Shown here: positions 26,601 to 35,404 of the stretch, piece by piece
Position numbering within the stretch: the stretch's first letter is position 1
Layout of the letters: each line of letters begins with the position of its first letter
From: Mesorhizobium tianshanense
GTDB lineage: Bacteria; Pseudomonadota; Alphaproteobacteria; Rhizobiales; Rhizobiaceae
Direction: 5' to 3'
DNA: 64,000 bases
Assembly: GCF_007830515.1 (NCBI RefSeq)
Contig: NZ_VLKT01000030.1
Coordinates: forward strand, 32,595-96,594
The notes under the pieces: model-generated
What the model saw: only the letters and a program-made list of their open reading frames with translations
Told to the model about the DNA's origin: nothing
Databases searched by the model: none
Position numbers and translations under genes: made by a program

Positions 26601-29005
26601 AACTCACCCTCTCCTGGCTCAAGGACCATCTCGAGACCGACGCCTCGCTGGCCGAGATCGTCGAGCGGCTGACCTCGATCGGCCTCGAAGTCGAACATGT
26701 CGACGACAGAGCGAGCCTGAAACCCTTCGTCATCGCCAAGGTGCTGACGGCGGTGCAGCATCCCGACGCCGACCGGCTGCGCGTGCTCACCGTCGATACC
26801 GGCGACGGCAAGGCGCCGGTGCAGGTGGTGTGTGGCGCGCCGAACGCCCGCGCGGGCCTGATCGGTGCCTTTGCAGCACCCGGCACCTACATTCCCGGCA
26901 TCGACGTGACGCTGACGGTCGGCAAGATCCGCGGCGTCGAAAGTCACGGCATGATGTGCTCCGAGCGCGAGCTGGAACTTTCGGACGAGCATAGCGGCAT
27001 CATCGACCTGCCCGCCGATGCGCCGGTTGGCACCAGCTTCGCCGCCTATTCCCATCTCGACGATCCGCTGATCGAGATCAATTTGACGCCGAACCGGCCG
27101 GATGCGACCAGCGTCTATGGCATCGCGCGCGATCTGGCGGCAAGCGGCCTTGGCCGCCTCGTCGGCGGGGCCATCATGCCGCATGCCGGCAGCGGCATGT
27201 GCCCGGTCAAGGTGACGATCGAGGCGCCGGAGCTCTGCCCCGGTTTTGCGCTGCGCCTGGTGCGTGGCGTCAAGAACGGCCCGTCGCCGAAATGGCTGCA
27301 GCAAAGGCTGATTGCCATTGGCCTGAGGCCGATCAGCGCGCTGGTCGACATCACCAACTACGTCACCTTCGACCGCGGCCGGCCCTTGCATGTGTTCGAC
27401 GCCAGGAAGGTCACCGGCAACCTTACCGTGCGCCGGGCACGCGACGGTGAAAAGGTGCTGGCGCTCGACGGCCGCGAATACACGCTGACACCGGAGATGT
27501 GCGTGATCGCCGATGAAAGCGGTGTCGAATCCATCGCTGGCATCATGGGCGGCGAGCATTCCGGCTGCGACGAGAACACCACCGACGTGCTGATCGAATC
27601 GGCACTTTGGGATCCGATCGCCACGGCCCGCACCGGCCGCACGCTTGGCATCATCAGCGATGCGCGCTACCGGTTCGAGCGCGGCGTCGACCCTGAATTC
27701 ATGGTTCCCGGGGTGGAGTTGGCGACGAAGTTGGTGCTGGATTTCTGCGGTGGGACGCCGAGCGAGACCGAAGTCACCGGCTATGCCGGCCATGTCGAGA
27801 AGATCGTTTCCTTCCCGCTGTCGGAAGTGAAGCGGCTGACCGGCATCGAGGTGCCCAGGGACGAGAGCCTCGACATCCTTGCCCGCCTCGGCTTCAAGCC
27901 GGAAGGCGCGGGCGATGTGGTCGATGTGGCGGTCCCGTCCTGGCGGCCGGATGTCGACGGCAAGGCCGATCTGGTCGAGGAGGTCATGCGCATCCATGGC
28001 GTCGACAACATCGCCCCGCAGCCGCTCGGCGCGCATGATGCGGTCAACGCCAAGATCCTGACCGTGCTGCAGATCCGCACCCGCGCGACCAAGCGGGCGC
28101 TGGCGGTGCGCGGCATGATGGAGGCCGTCACCTGGTCGTTCATCCCGGCAAAACATGCCGAACTGTTCGGCGGCGGCCAGACCGCGCTCAAGCTGGCCAA
28201 CCCGATCGCCGCCGACATGTCCGACATGCGGCCGTCGCTGCTGCCGGGCCTGATCGCCGCAGCCCAGCGCAACGCCGACAGGGGCATCGGCGATGTCGCG
28301 CTGTTCGAGGTGTCGGGTACCTATGAAGGCGATGCGGCCGACCAGCAGCGGCGCGTCGCCGCCGGCGTGCGGCGCGGCACGGCCAAGCTCGAAGGCTCCG
28401 GCCGCCACTGGGCCGGCAACGCCGGTTCCGTCGGTGTGTTCGACGCCAAGGCCGACGCGATCGCCGCGCTCGAAGCCTGCGGCGCGCCGGTCGAGCGGCT
28501 GCAGATCGAGGCCTGCGGCCCGGCCTGGTATCATCCCGGCCGCTCCGGAACGATCAAGCTCGGTCCTAAAGTGATTTTGGGAACGTTCGGCGAGTTCCAT
28601 CCGAAGACGCTGGAAGGGCTGGATGTTTCCGGACCGCTTTGCGGCTTCGAGGTCTTCGTCGACGCCGTACCCGAGCCGAAGGCCAAGCCGACGCGGACAA
28701 AGCCGAGACTGGACCTGTCCGCCTTCCAGGCGGTCAAGCGCGATTTCGCCTTCGTCGTCGACAAGGCGGTCGAAGCCGGCACGCTGACCCGCGCCGCCCT
28801 TGCCGCCGACAAGAAGCTGATCACCAGCGTCTCGGTCTTCGACGTTTTCGAAGGGGCATCGCTGGGTGCGGCCAAGAAATCGGTCGCCATCGAAGTGTCG
28901 ATCCAGCCTGTCGAAAAGACGCTGACCGACGAGGATTTCGAGGCGCTGGCCAAGCGCATCGTCGAGAACGTGCACAAGCAGACTGGCGGCGTGCTGCGGG
29001 GTTAG
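26597..29005 (+). CDS. pheT: Phenylalanine-tRNA ligase beta subunit
   Basis: The 802-residue protein has the N-terminal EMAP-like tRNA-binding domain (VLTAVQHPDADRLRVLTVDTG), B3/B4 editing domain, B5 domain, core, and the C-terminal anticodon-binding domain. The length matches full-size bacterial PheT. The ATG at 26597 overlaps the stop of the GFA gene. Confidence 0.97.
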   Translation: MKLTLSWLKDHLETDASLAEIVERLTSIGLEVEHVDDRASLKPFVIAKVLTAVQHPDADRLRVLTVDTGDGKAPVQVVCGAPNARAGLIGAFAAPGTYIPGIDVTLTVGKIRGVESHGMMCSERELELSDEHSGIIDLPADAPVGTSFAAYSHLDDPLIEINLTPNRPDATSVYGIARDLAASGLGRLVGGAIMPHAGSGMCPVKVTIEAPELCPGFALRLVRGVKNGPSPKWLQQRLIAIGLRPISALVDITNYVTFDRGRPLHVFDARKVTGNLTVRRARDGEKVLALDGREYTLTPEMCVIADESGVESIAGIMGGEHSGCDENTTDVLIESALWDPIATARTGRTLGIISDARYRFERGVDPEFMVPGVELATKLVLDFCGGTPSETEVTGYAGHVEKIVSFPLSEVKRLTGIEVPRDESLDILARLGFKPEGAGDVVDVAVPSWRPDVDGKADLVEEVMRIHGVDNIAPQPLGAHDAVNAKILTVLQIRTRATKRALAVRGMMEAVTWSFIPAKHAELFGGGQTALKLANPIAADMSDMRPSLLPGLIAAAQRNADRGIGDVALFEVSGTYEGDAADQQRRVAAGVRRGTAKLEGSGRHWAGNAGSVGVFDAKADAIAALEACGAPVERLQIEACGPAWYHPGRSGTIKLGPKVILGTFGEFHPKTLEGLDVSGPLCGFEVFVDAVPEPKAKPTRTKPRLDLSAFQAVKRDFAFVVDKAVEAGTLTRAALAADKKLITSVSVFDVFEGASLGAAKKSVAIEVSIQPVEKTLTDEDFEALAKRIVENVHKQTGGVLRG

Positions 29006-29009
29006 CTGG

Positions 29010-29378
29010 ATGAAGCTGACTCCGCTCGAGATGTTTTTCGTTCGGGAGTTCTGTCGTGTCGCGGGCATTTCTCCTGACAAGGCGAATAGTCTCGAAGTCA
29101 AAGATCGAGGCCGCAATGCTGTCGGGTTCATGACCACTGTCATTCCAGCGTCGGTTCCCCCGGAACTACGCTTTGAGAATCGGGTGTTCAGTTCACTCCG
29201 TACGGCGTGTGTCGGACCTGATCGGTTGGAGTGCGGCATGGTTCTGTTCTTCGACCAGACAACGGCAAGGCTCGATGCGATCGAGGGCTTTGTTTACCGC
29301 GAGGAGTGGCCTTCAATCGAAGAGCCAGTCTTTTGGTCTGAGGCAGACCGAACCATTGGCCTTGAGCAGGAAAACTAA
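29010..29378 (+). CDS. Hypothetical protein after pheT
   Basis: A 122-residue acidic soluble protein, starting 4 bases after the pheT stop, so probably made from the same mRNA. No motif is recognised. Its base composition is lower in GC and less biased than pheT, suggesting a recent arrival. No signal peptide or membrane segment is seen. Confidence 0.6.
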   Translation: MKLTPLEMFFVREFCRVAGISPDKANSLEVKDRGRNAVGFMTTVIPASVPPELRFENRVFSSLRTACVGPDRLECGMVLFFDQTTARLDAIEGFVYREEWPSIEEPVFWSEADRTIGLEQEN

Positions 29379-29552
29379 GGTGCGGGAAAAGAGGACGCCG
29401 AAGCGTCCCTTCCGTTGGCAGGCATTCACCATTGACCAACGCCAGCAATCCTCCGTGCAGCGCTTGGCGACGACCTCGTCCCGCGCTCAGGGCCTTTGTC
29501 GATTTCTTCAAGATGACCGGATAAAAGCCGATCCCGCCAACGTTCACCGACC

Positions 29553-30128
29553 ATGCCGATATCGATCACCAACAGCACGACCCGCTACGGCTGGGCGGCG
29601 ATCGTCCTTCACTGGCTGATCGCCGCACTCTTCATCGGCCAGTTCGTGCTCGGCTTCGTCATGATGCGGGTGTCCAGCCAGCGGACCGCCTTCGAACTGA
29701 TCCAGCTGCACAAATCCCTGGGCTTTCTGCTGCTCGGCCTGGTGATCCTGCGCATCGCCTGGCGTCTCGGCAATGCAGTGCCGGCGCTGCCGCGCTCGGT
29801 CGGGCCTCTGGAGCGCCGCATGGCGCCGCCTGTCCATTTTGCACTTTATGCGTTTCAGTTCGCTCTGCCGCTGTCCGGCTGGGCGCTGGTCTCGGTCTCG
29901 ATGCTGGAGATCCCGAGCGTGCCCTTCAATCTGTTTGTCATGCCGGACCTGCCGCTGGCTGAATCGGACACGGCAGAGAGCTTCTGGGCGGCAGCGCACT
30001 GGTATCTCGCCTACACCGGCATCGGGCTCGTCGCCTTGCATTTCGCCGCGGCGCTACGTCATCATTTCTGGCTGAAGGACGCGGTGCTGACGCGCATGAT
30101 CACGCCTTCAGATCACAGCTCGGAATAG
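29553..30128 (+). CDS. Cytochrome b561-family membrane protein
   Basis: The 191-residue, four-span membrane protein has His residues placed to hold two hemes: His20, His53, His149 and His163. It resembles prokaryotic cytochrome b561 (CybB-like), which passes electrons between quinol and other acceptors. YceI follows 71 bases downstream, a pairing seen in many proteobacteria. Confidence 0.88.
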   Translation: MPISITNSTTRYGWAAIVLHWLIAALFIGQFVLGFVMMRVSSQRTAFELIQLHKSLGFLLLGLVILRIAWRLGNAVPALPRSVGPLERRMAPPVHFALYAFQFALPLSGWALVSVSMLEIPSVPFNLFVMPDLPLAESDTAESFWAAAHWYLAYTGIGLVALHFAAALRHHFWLKDAVLTRMITPSDHSSE

Positions 30129-30199
30129 AGCAGGCGGCTGATTCGTTTATGGGGCGAGGACGCTAGAAAAGCGTCGCCACCAAGAGAAGGATCATTCCC

Positions 30200-30775
30200 A
30201 TGTATGCGCGGATCCTGGGATTTGCGGCGATTGCCGCTTGCCTTGCCGTGCCTGTTTTCGCGGCGGTCGCCCTCGGTGATGCCGCCGGCAGCTACACGAT
30301 CAGCCCGGCCAGTTCGAGCATCCGTTTCTCCATCGGCAAGGCCGGCGGCGGCGGGCTCGACGGCGCCTTCGGCCGCTTCAAGGGCTCGATCCGCATCGAC
30401 AACAGCAATGTCGGGCGCTCCCGGGTCAACCTGACCATCTTTCCCGAAAGCGTCGGGACCGGTCAGAGCCGCGTCGACGCCTTCCTTCGTTCCGACGCCG
30501 TGTTCGATTCCGCCAACAACCCGGAAATCCGATTCCGTTCGACCAGCGTGAAACGCACTGGCGACACCACGGCCCTCGTCACCGGCCGGCTGACGGCGCG
30601 CGGCAAGACCTTTCCGGAAAAGTTCACGGCCGAGCTCGGCGGCCTCAAGGCGGGCACGATCAGATTCCATGTCACCGGCAAGGTGATGCGTTCGCGCTAC
30701 GGCATGGATGTCGGCACGCCGATCTATTCGAACGTCGTAAACTTCGACATGACGCTGACGGGTAAAAGAGGTTGA
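30200..30775 (+). CDS. YceI-family secreted lipocalin-like protein
   Basis: The 191-residue protein has a signal peptide (MYARILGFAAIAACLAVPVF, cut near residue 22-25) and a YceI domain with SYTISPASSSIRFSIGKAG, FRSTSVKRTGD and GRLTARGKTFPEKF. YceI domains form a periplasmic beta-barrel that binds isoprenoid or other hydrophobic ligands. It is probably coexpressed with the upstream cytochrome b561. Confidence 0.85.
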   Translation: MYARILGFAAIAACLAVPVFAAVALGDAAGSYTISPASSSIRFSIGKAGGGGLDGAFGRFKGSIRIDNSNVGRSRVNLTIFPESVGTGQSRVDAFLRSDAVFDSANNPEIRFRSTSVKRTGDTTALVTGRLTARGKTFPEKFTAELGGLKAGTIRFHVTGKVMRSRYGMDVGTPIYSNVVNFDMTLTGKRG

Positions 30776-30885
30776 GCGCTTCTTCCTCTCCCCACTTCGT
30801 GGGGCGAGGAACCGGTGTCCCGCATTGGCTTTTCTCCTGAATTCAGGCAAACCTCCATTCCTGCAAACCGAGAGGGAGAAGGCTG

Positions 30886-31872
30886 ATGTTCCGATGGGGT
30901 GTTTTGTCGACGGCCAAGATCGGCCGCGAGCATCTTTTGCCGGCAATGGTCGAGGCGGATAACGGCGTTCTGTCGGCGATCGCCAGCCGCGACATGTCGA
31001 AAGCCCGCGCGCTGGCCGACCGTTTCGGCGCGCCACATGCCTTCGGTTCCTATGGCGAGCTGCTCGCCTCCGAGGACGTCGACGGCGTCTACATCCCGCT
31101 GCCGACCGCGCAGCATGTCGAATGGACTGCCAAGGCGATAGAGGCCGGCAAGCATGTTCTGGTCGAAAAGCCCTTGGCGCTCGATGCCAAGGACATTCCG
31201 CCGCTGATCGCGCTGCGCGACGCCAAGAAAGTGCTGGTCTGCGAAGCCTTCATGGTCGTCTACCACCCGCAATGGATCAAGGTGCGCGAGCTGATCGCCA
31301 ACGGCGCCATCGGCCGGCTGCGCCATGTCCAGGGTGCGTTCTCCTATTATAATGTCGATCCCGCCAACATGCGTAACCAGCTCGACCTCGGCGGCGGCGC
31401 GCTGCCCGATATCGGCGTCTATCCGACGGTGTCGACACGCTTTTCGACGGGCAAGGAGCCGCTGCGGGTCCAGGCGACGATCGAGCGCGACAAGACATTC
31501 GGCACAGACATATACTCTTCGATCCGCGCCGATTTCGGCGACTTCGAACTGTCGTTCTATCTGTCGACTCAGATGGCGGCGCGGCAGGTGATGGTGTTCC
31601 ACGGCGAGAAGGGCTTCATCGAGGTGCTTTCGCCGTTCAACGCCGGGATCTATGACCATCATCGTATCGAGCTGCACAACCAGAACCACAGCGAGGCCCA
31701 GGTGTTCCGCTTCCCCGGCATGCAGCAATACCGGCTGGAGGTCGAGGCCTTTGCGCGGGCCGCACTTGGCGGCAAGGACCGCGTCTTCACGCTGGAAGAA
31801 TCGGTGCTCAACCAGAAGGTCATCGACGCCATCTTCCGCGCCGGCGAGAAGGAAGGCTGGGAGACGGTCTGA
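30886..31872 (+). CDS. Gfo/Idh/MocA family NAD(P)-dependent oxidoreductase
   Basis: The 328-residue protein begins with a Rossmann fold (FRWGVLSTAKIGREHLLPAM), has the family EKP motif in HVLVEKPLAL at about 97, and the catalytic-domain segment LGGGALPDIGVYPTVSTR. It resembles sugar or polyol dehydrogenases of this family, but the substrate is not clear. A strong AGAGGGAG ribosome site precedes the ATG at 30886. Confidence 0.85.
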   Translation: MFRWGVLSTAKIGREHLLPAMVEADNGVLSAIASRDMSKARALADRFGAPHAFGSYGELLASEDVDGVYIPLPTAQHVEWTAKAIEAGKHVLVEKPLALDAKDIPPLIALRDAKKVLVCEAFMVVYHPQWIKVRELIANGAIGRLRHVQGAFSYYNVDPANMRNQLDLGGGALPDIGVYPTVSTRFSTGKEPLRVQATIERDKTFGTDIYSSIRADFGDFELSFYLSTQMAARQVMVFHGEKGFIEVLSPFNAGIYDHHRIELHNQNHSEAQVFRFPGMQQYRLEVEAFARAALGGKDRVFTLEESVLNQKVIDAIFRAGEKEGWETV

Positions 31873-31879
31873 CAACCAA

Positions 31880-31924
31880 GCAGGTTCCGCAAAAGTGTCC
31901 CACGGTTTTGCGACAAGAACCTGC
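31880..31924. repeat. Dispersed palindromic repeat, copy D
   Basis: Outer arms GCAGGTTC / GAACCTGC and inner arms CGCAAAA / TTTTGCG (31888-31894, 31906-31912) pair perfectly. It lies just after the Gfo/Idh gene and before the FAD-dehydrogenase. Confidence 0.8.
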
Positions 31925-31970
31925 GACAAACAACAGAATCTAAGCAGGGGAGGAGAGCCGGGGGAGAAAA

Positions 31971-33629
31971 ATGGCTGACGATGCGGATGTGATCATTGTC
32001 GGCGCCGGCCTTGCTGGCCTCGTCGCTGCGGCGGAACTGGCGGAGGCCGGCAAGAAGACCATCATCGTCGACCAGGAGCCGGAGCAGTCGCTCGGCGGCC
32101 AGGCATTCTGGTCCCTCGGCGGCATCTTCCTCATCGATTCGCCCGAACAGCGGCGCATGCGCATCCGCGATTCGTATGCGCTGGCGCTCGAGGACTGGCT
32201 GGGCACCGCCGCCTTCGACCGCCCGGAAGATCTCTGGCCCCGCCGCTGGGCCGAAGCCTATGTCGGCTTCGCCGCCGGCGAGAAGCGCTCCTGGCTCATG
32301 CAGCGCGGCCTAAAATTCTTTCCCGTGGTCGGCTGGGCCGAGCGCGGCGGCGGCAACGCCGTCGGTCACGGCAATTCGGTGCCGCGCTTCCACGTCACCT
32401 GGGGCACCGGGCCCGGCGTCCTCGAACCGTTCGTCCAGCGAGTCCGCGAGGCCGAGAAGAACGGACTGATCCGCTTCAAATTCCGCCACCGCGTCAACGA
32501 GCTGACCCGGACAGGCACTGTCGTAGACGGCGTGCGCGGCGACATTTTGGTGCCGAGCGACGTCGAGCGCGGCCGCAAGAGTTCGCGCGATGTCGCTGGC
32601 GATTTCGAACTGCAGGCGCAGGCGGTCATCGTTGCCTCCGGCGGCATCGGCGCCAATCCCGAGCTTGTCCGGAAGAACTGGCCGCAGCGCCTGGGCACCC
32701 CGCCCAGGCATATGATCTCCGGCGTCCCCGACCATGTCGACGGCCGCATGCTGGCGATCACCGAACGGACCGGCGGCAGCGTCATCAATCGCGACCGCAT
32801 GTGGCACTATGTCGAAGGCATCAGGAACTGGGCGCCGCTCTGGACCGACCATGCCATCCGCATCCTGCCCGGCCCGTCGTCGCTGTGGCTCGACGCGCGT
32901 GGCAAGCGCCTGCCGGTGCCGCTCTATCCCGGCTTCGACACGCTGGGCACGCTCAGCCACATCATGCGCACCGGCTTCGACTATTCCTGGTTCATCCTGA
33001 CTCAAAAGATCATCCAGAAGGAGTTCGCGCTGTCGGGCTCCGAACAGAACCCCGATCTGACTGGGAAAAGCTGGCGCCAGGTGCTCGGCCGCGCCACGTC
33101 AGGCGTTCCCGGTCCGGTGAAAGCGTTCATGGAGAAGGGCAAGGATTTCATCGTCGAGGCGGAGCTGCCGGCGCTGGTCGCCCGCATGAACGCGCTGGCC
33201 GGCGGCGAGCCGCTGCTTGAGCTCAGCCAGGTCGAGCGCGAAATCCTCGCCCGCGACCGGCAACTCGACAATCCGTTCTCCAAGGACATGCAGATCACCG
33301 CCTTGCGCGGGGCGCGGGCCTATCTCGGCGACCGGCTGATCCGCACGGCTAAGCCGCACAAGATGCTCGACCCCGCCAATGGCCCGCTGATCGCGGTCCG
33401 GCTCAACATCCTGACCCGCAAGACGCTGGGCGGCTTGCACACCGATCTCGACAGCCGCGTGCTGGGCATCGATGGCCGGCCGGTCGAAGGGCTATATGCG
33501 GTCGGCGAAGCCGCCGGTTTCGGCGGCGGCGGCATGCATGGCTATGCGGCATTGGAAGGCACGTTTCTCGGCGGCTGCATCTTCTCCGGCCGCAGCGCTG
33601 GCCGCGCTGCGGCGCGCGGGGTGGGGTAG
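31971..33629 (+). CDS. FAD-binding dehydrogenase (fumarate reductase / ketosteroid dehydrogenase type)
   Basis: The 552-residue flavoprotein has the dinucleotide motif DVIIVGAGLAGLVAAAELAEAGKKTIIVDQ near the start, SLGGQAFWSLGGIF, and the C-terminal GFGGGGMHGYAALEGTFLGGC that closes the FAD site. It belongs to the FAD_binding_2 family. The substrate is unknown; the succinate dehydrogenase and KstD subfamilies share the same fold. It is convergent with the hydrolase gene, 5 bases away. Confidence 0.87.
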   Translation: MADDADVIIVGAGLAGLVAAAELAEAGKKTIIVDQEPEQSLGGQAFWSLGGIFLIDSPEQRRMRIRDSYALALEDWLGTAAFDRPEDLWPRRWAEAYVGFAAGEKRSWLMQRGLKFFPVVGWAERGGGNAVGHGNSVPRFHVTWGTGPGVLEPFVQRVREAEKNGLIRFKFRHRVNELTRTGTVVDGVRGDILVPSDVERGRKSSRDVAGDFELQAQAVIVASGGIGANPELVRKNWPQRLGTPPRHMISGVPDHVDGRMLAITERTGGSVINRDRMWHYVEGIRNWAPLWTDHAIRILPGPSSLWLDARGKRLPVPLYPGFDTLGTLSHIMRTGFDYSWFILTQKIIQKEFALSGSEQNPDLTGKSWRQVLGRATSGVPGPVKAFMEKGKDFIVEAELPALVARMNALAGGEPLLELSQVEREILARDRQLDNPFSKDMQITALRGARAYLGDRLIRTAKPHKMLDPANGPLIAVRLNILTRKTLGGLHTDLDSRVLGIDGRPVEGLYAVGEAAGFGGGGMHGYAALEGTFLGGCIFSGRSAGRAAARGVG

Positions 33630-33634
33630 GTAGC

Positions 33635-34576
33635 TCACCAGACCCATTCGCCCCGTCCGAGAACCGACACCGCCTCGACGATCCGGGTGAAGCTCGAGCG
33701 GGCGCGGCCGACCGTATGCCTGGCCCTGAGATAGCCATGCACCAGCCCTGGCTCTTCGAACCAAAAGGCGTGGCCGCCTGCCGCGACGACGCGGTCGCGA
33801 TAGGCCTCGCCGTCGGACGACAGCGGGTCGCATTGGGCGGTGATCAGCACGGTCGGCGGCAGATAGGCAAAGTCGGCGTCGGCCAGCGGAGCCAGAGTGA
33901 GGTCGCCGGTGCGATCCTCGCCGCCGGTCCTGATGTCCCCATAGAAATCGAGGTCGCGCGCGGTCAGCATCGGCGCCTCGGCATGGGTCACGTAAGACCC
34001 TTGCGAGCGGTCGCCGCCAAGAGCGGGATAGATCAGCACCTGGCCGATCGGCCTTCGAGCATGGCCGCGTGTGGCGTGGCTGACCGCGCCGGCGAGATTG
34101 CCGCCGGCGCTGTCGCCGCAAAGCAGGATCGGGCGCTTGTAAGTCGTCGCCGCCCATTCGAAGGCGCTGATGGCATCGTCGAAGGCAGCCGGATGAAGAT
34201 GTTCCGGCGCCAGCCGGTAGTCGACCGAAACCACCTCATAGCCGGTGCGGCTGCAAAGCTCGGCGCAGAGATCGTCATGACTGTCGAGCCCGCCGAGGAT
34301 GAAACCGCCGCCGTGGAGATAAAGCACCATCGCCGCCGCTTCCGGCGCCGGGGTGCGATAGATGCGGAGCGGGATCGGGTGCGAAGGCGTGGCAATGGCG
34401 GTGGTTTCCGCCGTGACGTCTTCGGGATAGCCGGCAAAGAACTCGCGGCACAGCCGGTCGTAGATGTCGCGCTGCTGATCGATCGTGTAGTCGATCGTGT
34501 CCGGCGGATAGTAGGAATTGGTCCGCTCGATGAAGGCCCAGGTCTCTGCGTCGATCAGTTTCTTGTAGTCGGTCAT
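33635..34576 (-). CDS. Alpha/beta hydrolase, hormone-sensitive-lipase family
   Basis: The 313-residue esterase has the oxyanion motif HGGGF at 88-92, nucleophile GDSAGG (Ser156), and acid/base segments near CDPLSSD and GLVHGY. This is the HSL/acetyl-esterase family. It sits 45 bases upstream of caiD in the same direction, so it may join the carnitine operon; its role there is unproven. Confidence 0.85.
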   Translation of the reverse strand: MTDYKKLIDAETWAFIERTNSYYPPDTIDYTIDQQRDIYDRLCREFFAGYPEDVTAETTAIATPSHPIPLRIYRTPAPEAAAMVLYLHGGGFILGGLDSHDDLCAELCSRTGYEVVSVDYRLAPEHLHPAAFDDAISAFEWAATTYKRPILLCGDSAGGNLAGAVSHATRGHARRPIGQVLIYPALGGDRSQGSYVTHAEAPMLTARDLDFYGDIRTGGEDRTGDLTLAPLADADFAYLPPTVLITAQCDPLSSDGEAYRDRVVAAGGHAFWFEEPGLVHGYLRARHTVGRARSSFTRIVEAVSVLGRGEWVW

Positions 34577-34621
34577 GGGAACGGAACGGACCGTAACGAA
34601 TCCACCATCATCTCCGCCGTG

Positions 34622-35404
34622 TCACTTCCCCTTCCACACAGGATCACGCTTTTCGGCAAAGGCGCGAAAGCCTTCGAGATTGTCCTCCGAGCCGTACAGC
34701 GCGTCAACCGTCGGCAACTGCCGGCGCGTCACCTTGTTCATCGCGTCCTGGAAGGTCAGCGATTCGGCGACCCGAGCCGTTTCCTTGATCGCGGCGAAGA
34801 CCAGCGGCGGGCCGCTGGCCAGCAGCCGTGCGATCTCCCAGACGCGGTCCTCGAGCTTCTCCTTGGGCAGCACCTCGTTGACCAGGCCCCAGCGATGTGC
34901 CTCGGCAACATCCATCCAGCGGCCGGTGAGCAAAAGGTCCATGGCGACGTGATAGGGAATGCGCTTCGGCAGCTTGATCGTCGCAGCGTCGGCCAAAGTG
35001 CCGGCGCGGATCTCCGGCAGCGCGAAGGAGGAATGGTCCGACGCATAGATGAGGTCGCAGGACAGCGCCAGCTCGAAGCCGCCGCCAACCGCCATGCCGT
35101 TGACGCAGGCGATGACCGGCTTGTTGAGATCGCGCAGTTCCTGCAGTCCGCCGAAACCACCGACGCCATAGTCGCCGTCGACCGCGTCGCCGCCGGCCGC
35201 GGCTTTCAGATCCCAGCCGGCGCAGAAGAACTTGTCGCCGGCGGTCTTGACGATGGCGACGCGCAAGCCCGGATCGTCGCGGAACGCCTTGAACGTCTCT
35301 CCCATCAGCCGCGAGGTCTTCAGGTCGATGGCGTTGGCCTTGGGCCGGTCGAGCGTGACCTCTAGGACCGAGCCTTCGCGGCGGGTTGAAATAACGTCAG
35401 ACAT
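34622..35404 (-). CDS. caiD: Enoyl-CoA hydratase family, carnitinyl-CoA dehydratase-like
   Basis: The 260-residue crotonase has the oxyanion GGGFELALSCD and an LPEIRAGTLADA segment bearing the catalytic Glu, with the CaiD-type opening MSDVISTRREGSVLEVTLDRPKANAID. In this neighbourhood it should hydrate crotonobetainyl-CoA to L-carnitinyl-CoA. The start at 35404 overlaps the CoA-ligase stop by 8 bases. Assignment to CaiD rests partly on the carnitine genes upstream. Confidence 0.8.
   Translation of the reverse strand: MSDVISTRREGSVLEVTLDRPKANAIDLKTSRLMGETFKAFRDDPGLRVAIVKTAGDKFFCAGWDLKAAAGGDAVDGDYGVGGFGGLQELRDLNKPVIACVNGMAVGGGFELALSCDLIYASDHSSFALPEIRAGTLADAATIKLPKRIPYHVAMDLLLTGRWMDVAEAHRWGLVNEVLPKEKLEDRVWEIARLLASGPPLVFAAIKETARVAESLTFQDAMNKVTRRQLPTVDALYGSEDNLEGFRAFAEKRDPVWKGK

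Noticed and set aside
26489..29239. A 916-codon open frame antisense to pheT
   Set aside because: It covers pheT exactly in register with its high third-position GC and has no family features.
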